DNA of 64,000 nucleotides, taken from Echinometra lucunter. Its lineage: Eukaryota; Echinodermata; Echinoidea; Camarodonta; Echinometridae. The stretch lies in the NCBI GenBank assembly GCA_029962745.1, contig CM057157.1, forward strand, positions 30,568,503 through 30,632,502, written 5' to 3'. Made by a program: the position numbers and the translations under genes. The notes beneath the pieces were generated by a model that saw only the letters and a list, made by a program, of their open reading frames with translations, was not told the DNA's origin and made no database searches. Of the stretch, positions 22,901 through 29,620 are shown in pieces. Numbering within the stretch: position 1 is the first letter of the stretch; every line of letters starts with the position of its first letter.

Positions 22901-24178
22901 GATTGCATATCCATTGTAGGTCACTAAAAGCGTAAAAGAAGTATTGAACTCTTGTGATCTTTGAAGATGGAGGTTTGCATGGTGGTACTGATAATGTGGA
23001 TGAGATTTATGCTCCTTATAAGGTTTATACTCCTGATGACGGACATTCAAGCTGTCCGGAACCTCTAGCTCTCTCTCCTTTTCGCCGCCTTATCTGGTTT
23101 ACAGTTCTTTTCAAGACTTAACTCATTCTCAAGAAAGATACTCTTTACTCTATATTCTCTATCTTGTCTCTCCATTTCTTCTCCCCCTTAACTTTCTCCA
23201 TTGTCCCTCTAACTTAACTGTCCTTTTCAGGACTTACCACATGGTGAACCTTAATCTGTTATTGAATTCTTGTTTCTTGTCCTCCAGGAGTGGTATAGAA
23301 GAGAGTGGAGTGTTCTGTACTGTTATGAACTGCTTAGAACAACTCAACAATGATGGCGCTATTGATGTCTTCCAAAATCTCAGGCTGCTAAGGCTGTCTA
23401 GACCAAACTTTGTTCCAGATTTGGTAAGAAAACATTCCCTCAGCACTTTCCAGGAGTTGTTACTTTTTTTGCAGCAAGCTTAAACAATGCAGTGCATGAA
23501 ATGAAACCTTCAGCTCTTCTGTTTTACTTATCTTTTGCTTTTGATAGAATGGAATTAATCTACGCTAGGATGAACATCCTTTTTCAAAAACTTCTGATAT
23601 TTGAAAAACATTTGCATTTTAATTGTATGAAGACTTTAAGTAACCGAAAAAGTCTTGTTGAAAGTATTACAGTTTATTCATGAAAACAACATTAGAAGCC
23701 TATTGTAATTTATACAAAAGGTTTGCACCTCCTCATGTTGGATGCAAGCAGAGATTAAATTCACTGTGCAAGATTTCATTTTGCATCATTACATAGGGAA
23801 ATGAATAAATCTGCAGGTAGCAGTAAATACAGTAATAGTCGTACAGTTACTTATTCATGAAAGATATTATGAATCAAACTTGAGTTTCCATGTTTTTTAA
23901 AATTTTATTATTGTTTGCACAGCTATTGCAAGTGAAGATATATGATGTTAATAGTAATCTGATAGAGCAGCTTGTTTGATTGAATTAATTGTTGTTTTAT
24001 CTCTTTCCAGACTGACTACCTACTGTGTTACCAGCTGGTTCATCGCTATCATAGCATGTATGGATCAGAAGAAGAGCAAGATTACGAGAACCGTATTCTA
24101 ACAGAGGCTTTGTATACCAATGTAGATCATTCTCGCCTAAAAGCTAGTGATGCACAATCTCTGGCATCGGAATGTTGA
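1..24178 (+). CDS. Receptor-type protein tyrosine phosphatase, type IIB-like (3' part, 19 exons)
   Basis: Single-pass receptor phosphatase that dephosphorylates phosphotyrosine on cytoplasmic substrates. Exons: 1-124, 1707-1884, 2490-2575, 3930-4195, 4960-5047, 5608-5684, 7181-7217, 12284-12381, 13524-13646, 14846-14997, 16041-16176, 17980-18129, 18705-18798, 19678-19757, 20455-20583, 21445-21570, 22319-22494, 23288-23423, 24011-24178. They total 2424 bp (807 codons plus TGA), all GT-AG and phase-consistent. Order (window numbering): end of an FN3 domain (1-41), TM helix (about 72-96), juxtamembrane, D1 (about 205-480), D2 (about 500-800). D1 keeps KNRY (239-242), WPD (Asp376), Cys409 and Arg415 in [10 protein letters not shown], and MVQTPEQY. 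D2 has WPK for WPD and HCLSGIEESG, with Glu at the Arg position. The D1-D2 linker (CGDT) and [10 protein letters not shown] in D2 resemble PTPRK/M/T/U from general family knowledge. The 5' end lies outside the window, so the MAM/Ig part is not seen. Confidence 0.95.
157..607 (+). mobile_element. MITE family A (TTAA-flanked), copy 1
   Basis: Ends are inverted: TTAAAGGCATTGGCTAAC at the left and GTTAACAATGCCTTTAA at the right, with TTAA at both outer edges. The same sequence recurs inverted at 8233-8719. The TTAA flanks suggest a piggyBac-type target site (inference). No ORF. Confidence 0.75.
930..1150 (+). mobile_element. tRNA-derived SINE with ATT tail
   Basis: TGGTAAGAGCTTG and GGGTCATGAGTTAGACTCCC look like decayed A and B boxes of a tRNA. 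They are followed by TGTCCTTCAGCAAGACATTTAATCC, a core shared with the other SINEs in the window, and GCGCAGTATAAATATC leading into the ATT array. Confidence 0.55.
1166..1690. repeat. Large ATT/ATC trinucleotide microsatellite
   Basis: About 525 bp of nearly pure (ATT)n with ATC, ACC and GTT variants, ending about 16 bp before the TM exon. It is the tail of the SINE at 930-1150. Long ORFs here in several frames are low-complexity artefacts. Confidence 0.95.
1707..1884 (+). CDS. RPTP exon: extracellular stalk and transmembrane helix
   Basis: Acceptor ATGTAG before 1707, donor GTAACG at 1885. A Ser/Thr/Pro-rich stalk is followed by a hydrophobic run starting [10 protein letters not shown] and ending at the stop-transfer residues QRRKRRK, which continue into the next exon. 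The exon lies between a huge ATT microsatellite and a GAT microsatellite. Confidence 0.92.
1890..2310. repeat. GAT then GAG/GAA trinucleotide microsatellite
   Basis: (GAT)n with GGT/GAC variants, shifting to (GAG/GAA)n near 2170-2240 and back to GAT/ATC. It begins immediately after the donor of the TM exon. Confidence 0.93.
2490..2575 (+). CDS. RPTP exon: juxtamembrane basic segment
   Basis: Acceptor TTTTTTAAAG before 2490, donor GTAATA at 2576; enters phase 2, leaves phase 1. It encodes the basic stop-transfer KRRK and a charged stretch ending NDYGDVQQ. The frame joins the exons on both sides without a stop. Confidence 0.88.
2669..3084 (+). mobile_element. MITE family B (TTAA-flanked), copy 1
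   Basis: 416 bp. Starts TTAACCCATTCGTGACAG and ends CTGTCAGGAATGGGTTAA, a near-perfect terminal inverted repeat inside TTAA. Subterminal motifs CAAATTGGCAA / TTGCCAATTT occur several times in both directions. CCC after TTAA is typical of piggyBac ends (known). No transposase. Confidence 0.85.
3930..4195 (+). CDS. RPTP exon: proline-rich juxtamembrane region and start of D1
   Basis: Lysine-rich, then a proline-rich stretch ([12 protein letters not shown] and [11 protein letters not shown], possible SH3 ligands), then [10 protein letters not shown] and FEDEWS, the helix that opens the D1 phosphatase domain. Donor GTGAGT at 4196, phase 0. Confidence 0.9.
4960..5047 (+). CDS. RPTP exon: D1 phosphotyrosine loop
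   Basis: Preceded by a CT/TA-rich tract and TTAG. Contains [13 protein letters not shown], the KNRY phosphotyrosine-recognition loop of D1. Donor GTAAGT at 5048, phase 1. Confidence 0.95.
5608..5684 (+). CDS. RPTP exon: D1 DHSRVVL...YINA
   Basis: Acceptor TTTCCAG. Encodes YDHSRVVLE and [10 protein letters not shown], canonical D1 strands after the KNRY loop. Donor GTAAGT at 5685, phase 0. Confidence 0.95.
6487..6543. repeat. Perfect hairpin, 16-bp arms
   Basis: AGCTCCAAAGAGTTCC (6487-6502) is matched exactly by GGAACTCTTTGGAGCT (6528-6543) with a 25-nt loop. Intronic; function unknown. Confidence 0.8.
6660..7090. repeat. GGTCTAAT short-unit array with a change of orientation
   Basis: Roughly 20-bp units containing TTGGTCTAAT are repeated many times up to about 6900. 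From there to about 7090 they are mostly the reverse complement (ATTAGACCAAA). The array is a degenerate palindrome abutting the intron just upstream of the 37-bp exon. Confidence 0.8.
7181..7217 (+). CDS. RPTP 37-bp micro-exon: D1 YIATQG
   Basis: Only 37 bp. Acceptor CCGCAG, donor GTATTG at 7218. Reads [12 protein letters not shown] plus the first base of Gly, which is completed by GP of the exon 5 kb downstream (YIATQGP, a hallmark PTP motif). Too short for gene finders that use length cut-offs. Confidence 0.92.
7390..8090 (+). repeat. Composite minisatellite, alternating 45- and ~60-bp units
   Basis: Tandem units built on GTCGGCTAACCTGTAACTAT and TCAGCTAACCTGTCACTGTT. Each is followed by TGTGTAAAGGGAAATTTGG or by TGTGTTTAATGGAAAAAAA. 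The open frame through it (7563-7901) is a repeat artefact. Confidence 0.85.
8233..8719 (-). mobile_element. MITE family A (TTAA-flanked), copy 2
   Basis: Inverted relative to the copy at 157-607; starts TTAAAGGCATTGGTTAAC and ends GTTAGCCAATGCCTTTAA. Internal segments (GGGATAAACATAAGGGTTAT and others) match the first copy in reverse complement. Confidence 0.75.
9364..9780 (-). mobile_element. MITE family B, copy 2
   Basis: Reverse-complement copy of 2669-3084 with the same TTAACCCATTCGTGAC end and TTAA flanks; length 417 bp. Confidence 0.85.
11212..11639. mobile_element. Divergent MITE family B relative
   Basis: Starts TTAACCCATAGCAGTACAGAG and ends GTACCTCTATGGGTTAA: same plan (TTAA, CCCAT, internal CAAATTGGCAA motifs) but with a divergent interior. 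428 bp. Confidence 0.65.
11848..12066. mobile_element. 219-bp MITE with perfect 28-bp inverted ends
   Basis: Starts GGGCCGGTATTCTGAAAATT and ends with its exact reverse complement; the match continues through GTGTTATC. No ORF. Superfamily not assigned. Confidence 0.8.
12284..12381 (+). CDS. RPTP exon: D1 DFWRMVW
   Basis: Acceptor TTTTCGTAG, donor GTACAC at 12382. Encodes [19 protein letters not shown] followed by [12 protein letters not shown], standard D1 core. Enters phase 1, leaves phase 0. Confidence 0.95.
12687..13102 (-). mobile_element. MITE family B, copy 3
   Basis: Reverse-complement copy, 416 bp, TTAA at both ends, close in sequence to the other two copies. Confidence 0.85.
13174..13270. 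mobile_element. Half copy of a palindromic element (GGGCCCCGTCTT family)
   Basis: GGGCCCCGTCTTGTAAAGAG and ATCGCAACTTTGAGAT match the left arm of the palindromes at 51221 and 62370, but the right arm has decayed. Confidence 0.6.
13524..13646 (+). CDS. RPTP exon: D1 QYWP
   Basis: Acceptor TAACAG, donor GTGAGA at 13647, phase 0-0. Encodes [20 protein letters not shown] and the following strands up to [15 protein letters not shown] is like the type IIB phosphatases. Confidence 0.93.
14274..14447. repeat. Inverted-repeat element (ACAAATAATGCACAGA arms)
   Basis: ACAAATAATGCACAGA at the left is matched by TCTGTGCATTATTTGT at 14432-14447. The next segment, from TTATAAAACGGGTC (14450) to GAACCCGTTTAATAAATAAT (~14810), is again bounded by inverted ends, so two nested or adjacent elements are likely. 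Confidence 0.55.
14846..14997 (+). CDS. RPTP exon: D1 WPD loop and catalytic Cys
   Basis: Acceptor TGTATAG, donor GTAATT at 14998. Contains [14 protein letters not shown] (general-acid Asp376 in window numbering) and LLVHC (nucleophile Cys409). The P-loop is split across the intron. Confidence 0.96.
15065..15680 (+). mobile_element. Diverged MITE family D relative in RPTP intron
   Basis: TTTAAAGGAAAATGCAATCC, AAAAGAGAGAATAGAGAG and TATGGCGATCGTCAAATTGG correspond in order to segments of the element in the GH16 linker introns (for example 43060-43627). The right end is not clear. Confidence 0.5.
16041..16176 (+). CDS. RPTP exon: D1 P-loop AGAGRTG
   Basis: Acceptor CATAATAG, donor GTGAGT at 16177. 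Completes [10 protein letters not shown] (Arg415) and encodes RPQMVQTP, the start of the Q-loop. All D1 catalytic residues are present. Confidence 0.96.
16265..16747. mobile_element. Element with inverted ends AAGTTTAAGACCACC
   Basis: TTTGTAAAAGTTTAAGACCACC near 16274-16295 is mirrored by GGTGGTCTTAAACTTTCGC near 16720-16738. No coding capacity seen. Confidence 0.55.
16920..16949. repeat. Perfect 14-bp palindrome
   Basis: CAAAGAGTGAAAAG and CTTTTCACTCTTTG separated by TG: an almost loopless hairpin in an RPTP intron. Confidence 0.75.
17053..17632. mobile_element. MITE family C (TTAA-flanked)
   Basis: 580 bp. Left end TTAAAGGGGCTAGAAAATGA and, on the other strand from the right end, TTAAAGAGGCCAACAAGTGG; both continue into GGGAAATCATGGGG-like sequence. 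TTAA at both edges. Confidence 0.6.
17980..18129 (+). CDS. RPTP exon: D1 end and D1-D2 linker
   Basis: Acceptor TGTTTACAG, donor GTATTC at 18130, phase 0-0. Begins [19 protein letters not shown], the C-terminal D1 helix, then the acidic inter-domain linker ending QQEFE. Confidence 0.95.
18175..18525 (-). mobile_element. Dispersed element with reverse tRNA-like end
   Basis: GGGATGGGCTCAAACCCATG and ACTTTACTGAGCCAAC are, in reverse, B-box-like and A-box-like sequences of a tRNA head. The rest of the segment is non-coding. Probably an old SINE. Confidence 0.4.
18705..18798 (+). CDS. RPTP exon: start of D2 (KNRYPDIVP)
   Basis: Acceptor GTTTCAG, donor GTAAGT at 18799, leaving phase 1. Encodes [12 protein letters not shown], the D2 counterpart of the KNRY loop. 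The donor side is the first unit of a 61-bp tandem array. Confidence 0.93.
18786..19095 (+). repeat. 61-bp minisatellite that copies the exon-13 splice donor
   Basis: Five units with exact 61-bp period. The first GTAAGT is the true donor at 18799; the others lie at 18860 (GTAAAT), 18921, 18982 and 19043, each after CATACCTT/CTC-like sequence. Units share TAGTCATGTTCATAC and AGAAACTT. Confidence 0.92.
19678..19757 (+). CDS. RPTP exon: D2 NNYINASF
   Basis: Acceptor CTTACAG, donor GTAAGT at 19758. Encodes [12 protein letters not shown] and [11 protein letters not shown]. Phase 1 in, phase 0 out. Confidence 0.94.
20040..20360. repeat. Dispersed repeat, intronic
   Basis: ATACCCCATCCAAACAAAGTTTGGAAGGGGTAT is a small palindrome at its left. 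Two related GCGGATCGA(A/C) segments follow at about 20130 and 20283, each followed by TTTTTGAG(C/T)A(G/A)TGCTCG. Non-coding; family not identified. Confidence 0.4.
20455..20583 (+). CDS. RPTP exon: D2 DFWRLVYDY
   Basis: Acceptor CAATTAG, donor GTATGT at 20584, phase 0-0. Encodes [20 protein letters not shown] and [11 protein letters not shown]. Confidence 0.95.
20784..20979. mobile_element. MITE-like element, AATTCAC ends, copy 1
   Basis: Left GAGTTCACTAAAGAGCTTTC and right AAACCTCTTGTGAATTCGG are imperfect inverted ends, with AAACCGTGGTTAAAG / AAACCATGGTTTAAG inside. Similar to 27477-27661. Confidence 0.5.
21445..21570 (+). CDS. RPTP exon: D2 YWP region
   Basis: Acceptor CCTTACAG, donor GTCAGT at 21571, phase 0-0. 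Encodes [20 protein letters not shown] and a basic stretch ending LEVKYKE. Confidence 0.9.
21722..21951 (+). repeat. Dispersed ~230-bp repeat, copy 1
   Basis: Shares ordered blocks with 26529-26758: TGTGCAGGC, TGACTTTAC, CCAAGATCA, CAGCATCTT-like, GCTGAAAGCAAG and GTACATAACCTTTAA. Direct orientation, no ORF. Confidence 0.6.
22319..22494 (+). CDS. RPTP exon: D2 degenerate WPD loop and Cys
   Basis: Acceptor GTTTACAG, donor GTAAGT at 22495. Reads [13 protein letters not shown], so Lys replaces the general-acid Asp of WPD, and ends PPILVHC, where the Cys is kept. Leaves phase 2. Confidence 0.95.
23288..23423 (+). CDS. RPTP exon: D2 degenerate P-loop
   Basis: Acceptor CCTCCAG, donor GTAAGA at 23424. 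Completes HCLSGIEESG: Glu sits where the phosphate-binding Arg of CX5R belongs. Then [12 protein letters not shown] and a C-terminal helix. D2 is predicted inactive. Confidence 0.95.
24011..24178 (+). CDS. RPTP last coding exon: D2 C-terminus and stop
   Basis: Acceptor CTTTCCAG. Encodes [18 protein letters not shown] and an acidic tail ending SLASEC, with TGA at 24176-24178. The last ~70 bp are the first unit of the 111-bp tandem array that follows. Confidence 0.94.
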   Translation, partial: TDYLLCYQLVHRYHSMYGSEEEQDYENRILTEALYTNVDHSRLKASDAQSLASEC

Positions 24179-25600
24179 ACAACAATGGTTCTTTCTTCAT
24201 AATCAATCCCTACTGAAGCTTTGTATACCAATGTAGATCATTCTCGGCTGAAAGCTAGTGATGCACAGTCTCTGGCATCGGAATGTTGATCAACAATGGT
24301 TCTTTCTTCCTAATCAATCCCTACTGAAGCTTTGTATACCAATGTAGATCATTCTAGGCTGAAAGCTAGTGATGCACAGTCTCTGGCATCGGAATGTTGA
24401 TCAACAATGGTTCTTTCTTTATAATCAATTCCTACTGAAGCTTTGTATACCAATATAGATCATTCTAGGCTAAAAGCTAGTGATGTGCAATCGCTAGTAT
24501 CTGAATGCTGAACGATGGTTCTTTCTTCATAATCAGTTCCTATTGAGGCTTTGTATACTAATATAGATCATTCTAGGCTGAAAACTTGTGATGCGCAGTC
24601 GCTAGCATCCGAATGTTGAACAACTATGGTTCTTTTTTCATAATCGATTCCTTGTGAGGCTTTGTATCACACTATAGAATCATTCTAGGCTGAAAGCTAG
24701 CGATGCGCAATCTCTGGCATTGAAATGTTGAACAGCGATGGTCTTTTCTTCATAATCGATTCCTACTGAGGATTTGTATACCAATACAGGTCATTCTAGG
24801 CCTCAATTTAGTGATGCAAAATCTCTAGCACCCTAATGTTTAACAGCATCAGGTACCTACAGTTCTCTCATGAAAATGTGAAACAACCTCGATTATCTAC
24901 AGGATTCTTCTCCATAACCGTATTCCTTCTGAGGGTTTGTACCATAATATATATCATTCTTGAACGAAACAAAGAACTGCACAGTTGCTAGTATAAGAGT
25001 GTTGAACCATGGCTGCATTCAGTATTATCTTCTTTATAACAGTGTACTGAGGCTTTGTATGAAATCATGGATCATTCTAGGCTGAACATAACTAATGCAC
25101 TATCTCTCTTCTGAACCATAGTTATCTACAGTATTTGTCTTCATAACATTATTCCTACTGAGTCTGTATTTCACAAGATAGATCACTCTAAGCTGAAACT
25201 GTGTAATGCACAATGCTGAGCCATTGCAGTGCTGAAACACAGCTTCCTACAGTATTCGTCTTCATGACATTATTCATACTGACGCTATATATCACAAGAT
25301 AGATCACTCTTAGCTGAAAATGTGTAGCGCACATTGCTGAACTGTTGCAATGCTGAATCACAACTACCCACAGTATTCGTCTTCATGACATTATTCATAC
25401 AGAGGCTGTATATCACAAGATAGATCACTCTAAGCTGAAAATGTGTAATGTACAACAAAAAGTACTTACATTATTCCTATCATCATCATCATCATTGTTG
25501 TATTCTGTTGAGTCTTTGTATCACTGTATATACATATTGACCACTCTAGGCTGAAACCTAATGATGTGCTACCTCTTGCATCGGAATTGGGTATTTACAG
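24107..25600 (+). repeat. 111-bp minisatellite derived from the last RPTP exon
   Basis: Unit landmark GCTTTGTATACCAATGTAGA occurs in the last coding exon (24107) and again at 24218, 24329 and 24440 (exact 111-bp spacing), then in more decayed form at 24548, 24659 and 24770, with older units to about 25590. Early units repeat the coding end including GAATGTTGA. About a dozen copies, most degenerate at the distal end. Confidence 0.92.
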
Positions 25601-26285
25601 TATTCGCCACTATCATCATCATTATCAGAGTGAATGGGTTACTCATGAAATAATTTCTCTTTGCAAAATGTTTTATCAAGTCTTTCATAAAGTGCAGTAT
25701 TGATTTTCACATTCTTCCATAACCTAGGGTCAAATGTGAAATATGTCTTATACATTCTGATCAAATTTGCTTTCAAGTATTGAACAAATTCTAATGAGTG
25801 GCATTCCATCGTTTGATATCTTAATATTTGACCAACAATCACTTAGTACAAAGAAATATATGCTGTATAGAGATGTTGAGTTCTAACTACAATATGACAT
25901 GACAGTAATTCCGATATGTATACAGTATTTCAAATATGTACTATTCACATGTTTTATCAATGGTCAGTTTTTGAAGAACTGTATTGGTCAGTTTATGAAG
26001 GAACTTAATGGGCATTTCCTTATTTATTCTGAGTGGCATTGTAAAGATGTATTATTGGGACCAAAGAATTGTATTGAAATCATGTGACTGGTATTTTAGG
26101 GCTGATAAACGGTAGAAAACAAAGAACTTATACTGGTAAATTGACCTTGTTAAGAGTTAGTTGCAGCAAAGTCCTTTATTGAAAGGTCAAAGGTCTACTT
26201 TGTCTGGTTTAAGTTTCTTTCATCTTTCGATTTTTGCCATAAAAGCTTTCTGTGGAATTTCTCAAAAAAAGTAATTTCTTCACTT

Positions 26286-26320
<35 letters not shown>

Positions 26321-26528
26321 TACAGGTATCACATTGACTGCCTTGCATAAAAAGATGCATGTATCAGATCATGTCATATTCGATTATCATTTCTGGTGAA
26401 TTTCTGTGTAAATATTTGAATTGAAGGCAATGCATGGTAACATTCTGCTCTAGGCTTGGATCCCTGCACCCCTACCCCCTTCACAACGATCACAGCGCTA
26501 TGTAAACTTCTTGTGTAGACAGAACTCT

Positions 26529-26758
26529 TATTGGTTGTGACCCATGTGCAGGCCCGTATGACTTTACATCCCTGACCCAAGATCAAAACTATTTTTTGTT
26601 TTTTATTTGCTTACCGTAGTATTCAAACTGAGGAGAAAAACGCAAAAAGCTTCACAGCATCTTAGTTTTGCTTCTGTTGTACTACTGAGCTGCTGAAAGC
26701 AAGTTAAATCTGATGAATATTTTTTGAGGGCCTGCCAGAACTGTACATAACCTTTAAA
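26529..26758 (+). repeat. Dispersed ~230-bp repeat, copy 2
   Basis: Second copy of the repeat at 21722-21951, ending in the same GTACATAACCTTTAAA. Confidence 0.6.
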
Positions 26759-27476
26759 GGCACAAAAGGTATTTATTTATTGATTTACATAATAGGGTGC
26801 CCTTTCAACAATATGCTGGAATCAGAAGGGTCCTTTGCATAAAAAAACAAGCAATATGGATAATATATATATATATATATATATATACAAAAATGAAAAC
26901 TGTTATATACACTGTACATGTACAAGCAAAGTCATAAAATACCAAAAGAATCATTCAAATTGAATTTAAGTGACTATCCCTTCTATCCCTTCTATTCATC
27001 ATGGGATTGTAAGAGATGAAAGAGTGATGATAGATTATGCTTTTATAGTGCATTATATTGTTTTTAAAAGATGATGAGAAAGATATATTTAACAATGTTT
27101 ATTGAAATTTGGGGCATTTCTTCACAAAATTGGATTTTTTCATTGTGGCATTTACGATTATAATCATCTTTACCAATTTACCTCTTTATATTACACTTGT
27201 AGTTTAGAATATTTATTATATTTGTTGATATTCAGATAAATAGTGAATAAAGCACAGTATATAGTCCTGTTATATTTACGAATTTAGAAAATATATACAA
27301 TAACATATATTTGTACAGTACCAAATTCACCAAAGCAGAGTGTCGAAGCACCAAAGCTTATTGATGATGTAAATATGTCATTTATTTGGTGACTGTTATT
27401 TAAATACATAAATTATATCTTTATATTTTTATTTACTGTTTTGTTTTGATTTTATTCTTAAAAATCTTGTCGGCCC

Positions 27477-27661
27477 AAATTCACAAAGAGGTTGATATTT
27501 GAACCATCGTTTAAACCTCGGAAAGCATAGTACGCACATGTCTTCTTGTCCAATCAGTGGAAATAATGCGCTTATGTACACTTACTTTACGCTTATTTTA
27601 ATCCACAGCAGAGGTTTGAATGATGGTTTAGACCATGGTTGAAAATAAACCTTGTGAATTT
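27477..27661. mobile_element. MITE-like element, AATTCAC ends, copy 2
   Basis: Starts AATTCACAAAGAGGTTGA and ends AAACCTTGTGAATTTG, with AACCATCGTTTAAACC / GGTTTAGACCATGGTT inside. Same plan as 20784-20979. Confidence 0.55.
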
Positions 27662-28729
27662 GAACCTTTGGATATAATATGGTATTAGCTTACAGTTTTT
27701 TCTTAAATCATTATGTATATCATGTTCTATATTTATACAGTTCTGTGTTCGATTTGTCTTTCATGTAAGGTATTACTAATAATTTGTATAATATTCGAGT
27801 AGCCATGTACAGATAATCAGATATGATGTTCAGCAAACAAACAAAAGTAGTAGAATTGGTAAATTTACATCAGTATTATCTAGAGGACAAGTATAATTTT
27901 ATAATTATATTATTCCTATTTATTTGGCAAGCACAACCAAGAAAACAGGACAAAACAGTAGTAGAGTTTAAAGAGAGTCACATGGAGGAAGGGGATAAGA
28001 AAAACAACAAAAAATGAAAATACAAAAATAAGAAGAATAACCCAAATGTCATACTTACCAGCACATGCAACTTAACAAAATGTAAAATGACATAATTTGA
28101 AAGGTTTGATTTTAATTTTAAGCTGTGATGTAGTAAAGTGAGTTCTTTCCGTAAATACAAAATAAATGCTTTCAGAGCACCATAAACATAAAATAAGGTA
28201 TTTCATGATATATGTATATAATGGGTCAAATGTTGGTATGAATACTGTTAAATGGGACTCATTTATGTTAAAGGACAGGGGACTAAATAAAGTGCATCTC
28301 ATTGAACTTAGTTTGTTGGCTTTAGAGAAATATCTGATAGATTCGAATTTACTACTTTTTGTAACATTGCAATGGAGTTTTCCATAGCCCTTTTTCAGTT
28401 TTTAGTTGTATAATGTTTCACAATTAACTACAGCATAGTAAGTATTGTGGGGTTTGCGGACAAAAATAATTTATGTAGCTACACGTAAGTAATGTAAGCA
28501 CACGCTTCCTATGTATGCAAGCAGGCCTTTGCATATTTATGAATGATAGATGTGAATGATGTGAATTCATGAATGATAAAATAAAGGAGAAATCACATAT
28601 ATTACCTAATAAAGTTGCTTTCTGTCTTTAATTGGCTCTCTGCTCTTATTGGACAAGAATGTGAAGACAACCGTGTATGTGTAAAGTATGCTGTCAAAAT
28701 GTAGATGTTGCAAAAGACATGCTTGAGAG

Positions 28730-29035
28730 TGAGAGAAAAAGGGAGAGAGATGAGAAAAGACCGAGAAGAAGAAGAGGAAGAAGAAGAAGAAGAGGAGAAG
28801 AAAGAAGAAGAAGAAGAAAGAAGAGAAGAAGAGATGAGAAGAAGTATGAAGAAGAAGAAGAAAGAAGGAAAGAAGAAGAAGAAGAAGAAGAAGAGAAGAA
28901 GGAGCAGGAGGAGAAAAGGAAGAAAGAAAGATGAAGGAGAGGAAGAAAGAAAGATGAAGGAGAAGAAGAAGAAGAAAGAAGAAGAAGAACGGAAGAAGAA
29001 GAAGAAGAAGAAGGAAGGGAGAGGGGGGAAATGGA
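28730..29035. repeat. GAA/GAG purine-rich microsatellite
   Basis: About 300 bp of AGA/GAG/GAA with almost no pyrimidines on the + strand. Several overlapping frames stay open only because of composition. Confidence 0.93.
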
Positions 29036-29137
29036 GATGAGTGACAAATTTGTTTAGGATCGACAAAGTGTCTTATTGTATGCAAATACCTTCATGTCAG
29101 TTTCTCTTCTCTGCCTCTCCCTTTCCTTATGACTGTA

Positions 29138-29186
29138 TCTCTCTCTCTCTCCCCCCCTTCCTCTTTATCTGTCTCTTCCTCCTCCG

Positions 29187-29230
<44 letters not shown>
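29138..29230. repeat. CT dinucleotide microsatellite
   Basis: (CT)n, purest at 29191-29228, after C-rich flanks. Confidence 0.9.
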
Positions 29231-29430
29231 CTCTCTGCCGCTCTTTCTGTCTCATCCCTTGATTGATTGATTGATTGATTTTATTTGCCAATCCTCCAAA
29301 ACACAACAATGGATATATAAATCGAAGAATAACAGATCAGTAAGCTTGACCAGGATAACCCACAAAAGCTCAAAAGCTTATTTCCCTGTCTCTTATTTTT
29401 CTGTCTTCCACGTCCCTTTTTCTCTATCAG

Positions 29431-29620
29431 TTTTTTTTTCCTGACACTTGCACACGTTGGTATTCAGATGCCTATAGCATCTTCATTTATTTGATATACG
29501 TTAAAAGAGCAATGTAGATAAAATGCCTTGCTCAGGGGCATAAGTGCCGCGCCAGGGATCGAACCCTCGGCTTTCGCGTCTCCAGTCAAGAGCCTTAAAC
29601 CACTCGACCACGGCACCTCT
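29431..29620 (-). mobile_element. tRNA-derived SINE, copy 1 (- strand, poly-A tail)
   Basis: On the - strand it begins GTGCCGTGGTCGAGTGGTTT (A box), then GGGTTCGATCCC (perfect B box) and CGGCAC, which pairs with the first bases. The shared core TGAGCAAGGCATTTTATCTA and an A-rich tail (T-run at 29431-29439) follow. The head resembles a long-variable-arm (Ser/Leu-type) tRNA. Confidence 0.82.

Noticed and set aside
23234..23483. ORFs antisense to RPTP exon 18
   Set aside because: Shadow of the coding exon on the other strand.
24179..24290. Stop-codon read-through into the 111-bp array
   Set aside because: The unit length is a multiple of three, but each unit contains further in-frame stops (TAA within the TTCATAA segment).
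28602..29085. Several ORFs over 100 codons, Ser/Phe/Leu- or Glu/Lys-rich
   Set aside because: Translated GA/CT-rich simple repeat, open in many frames.
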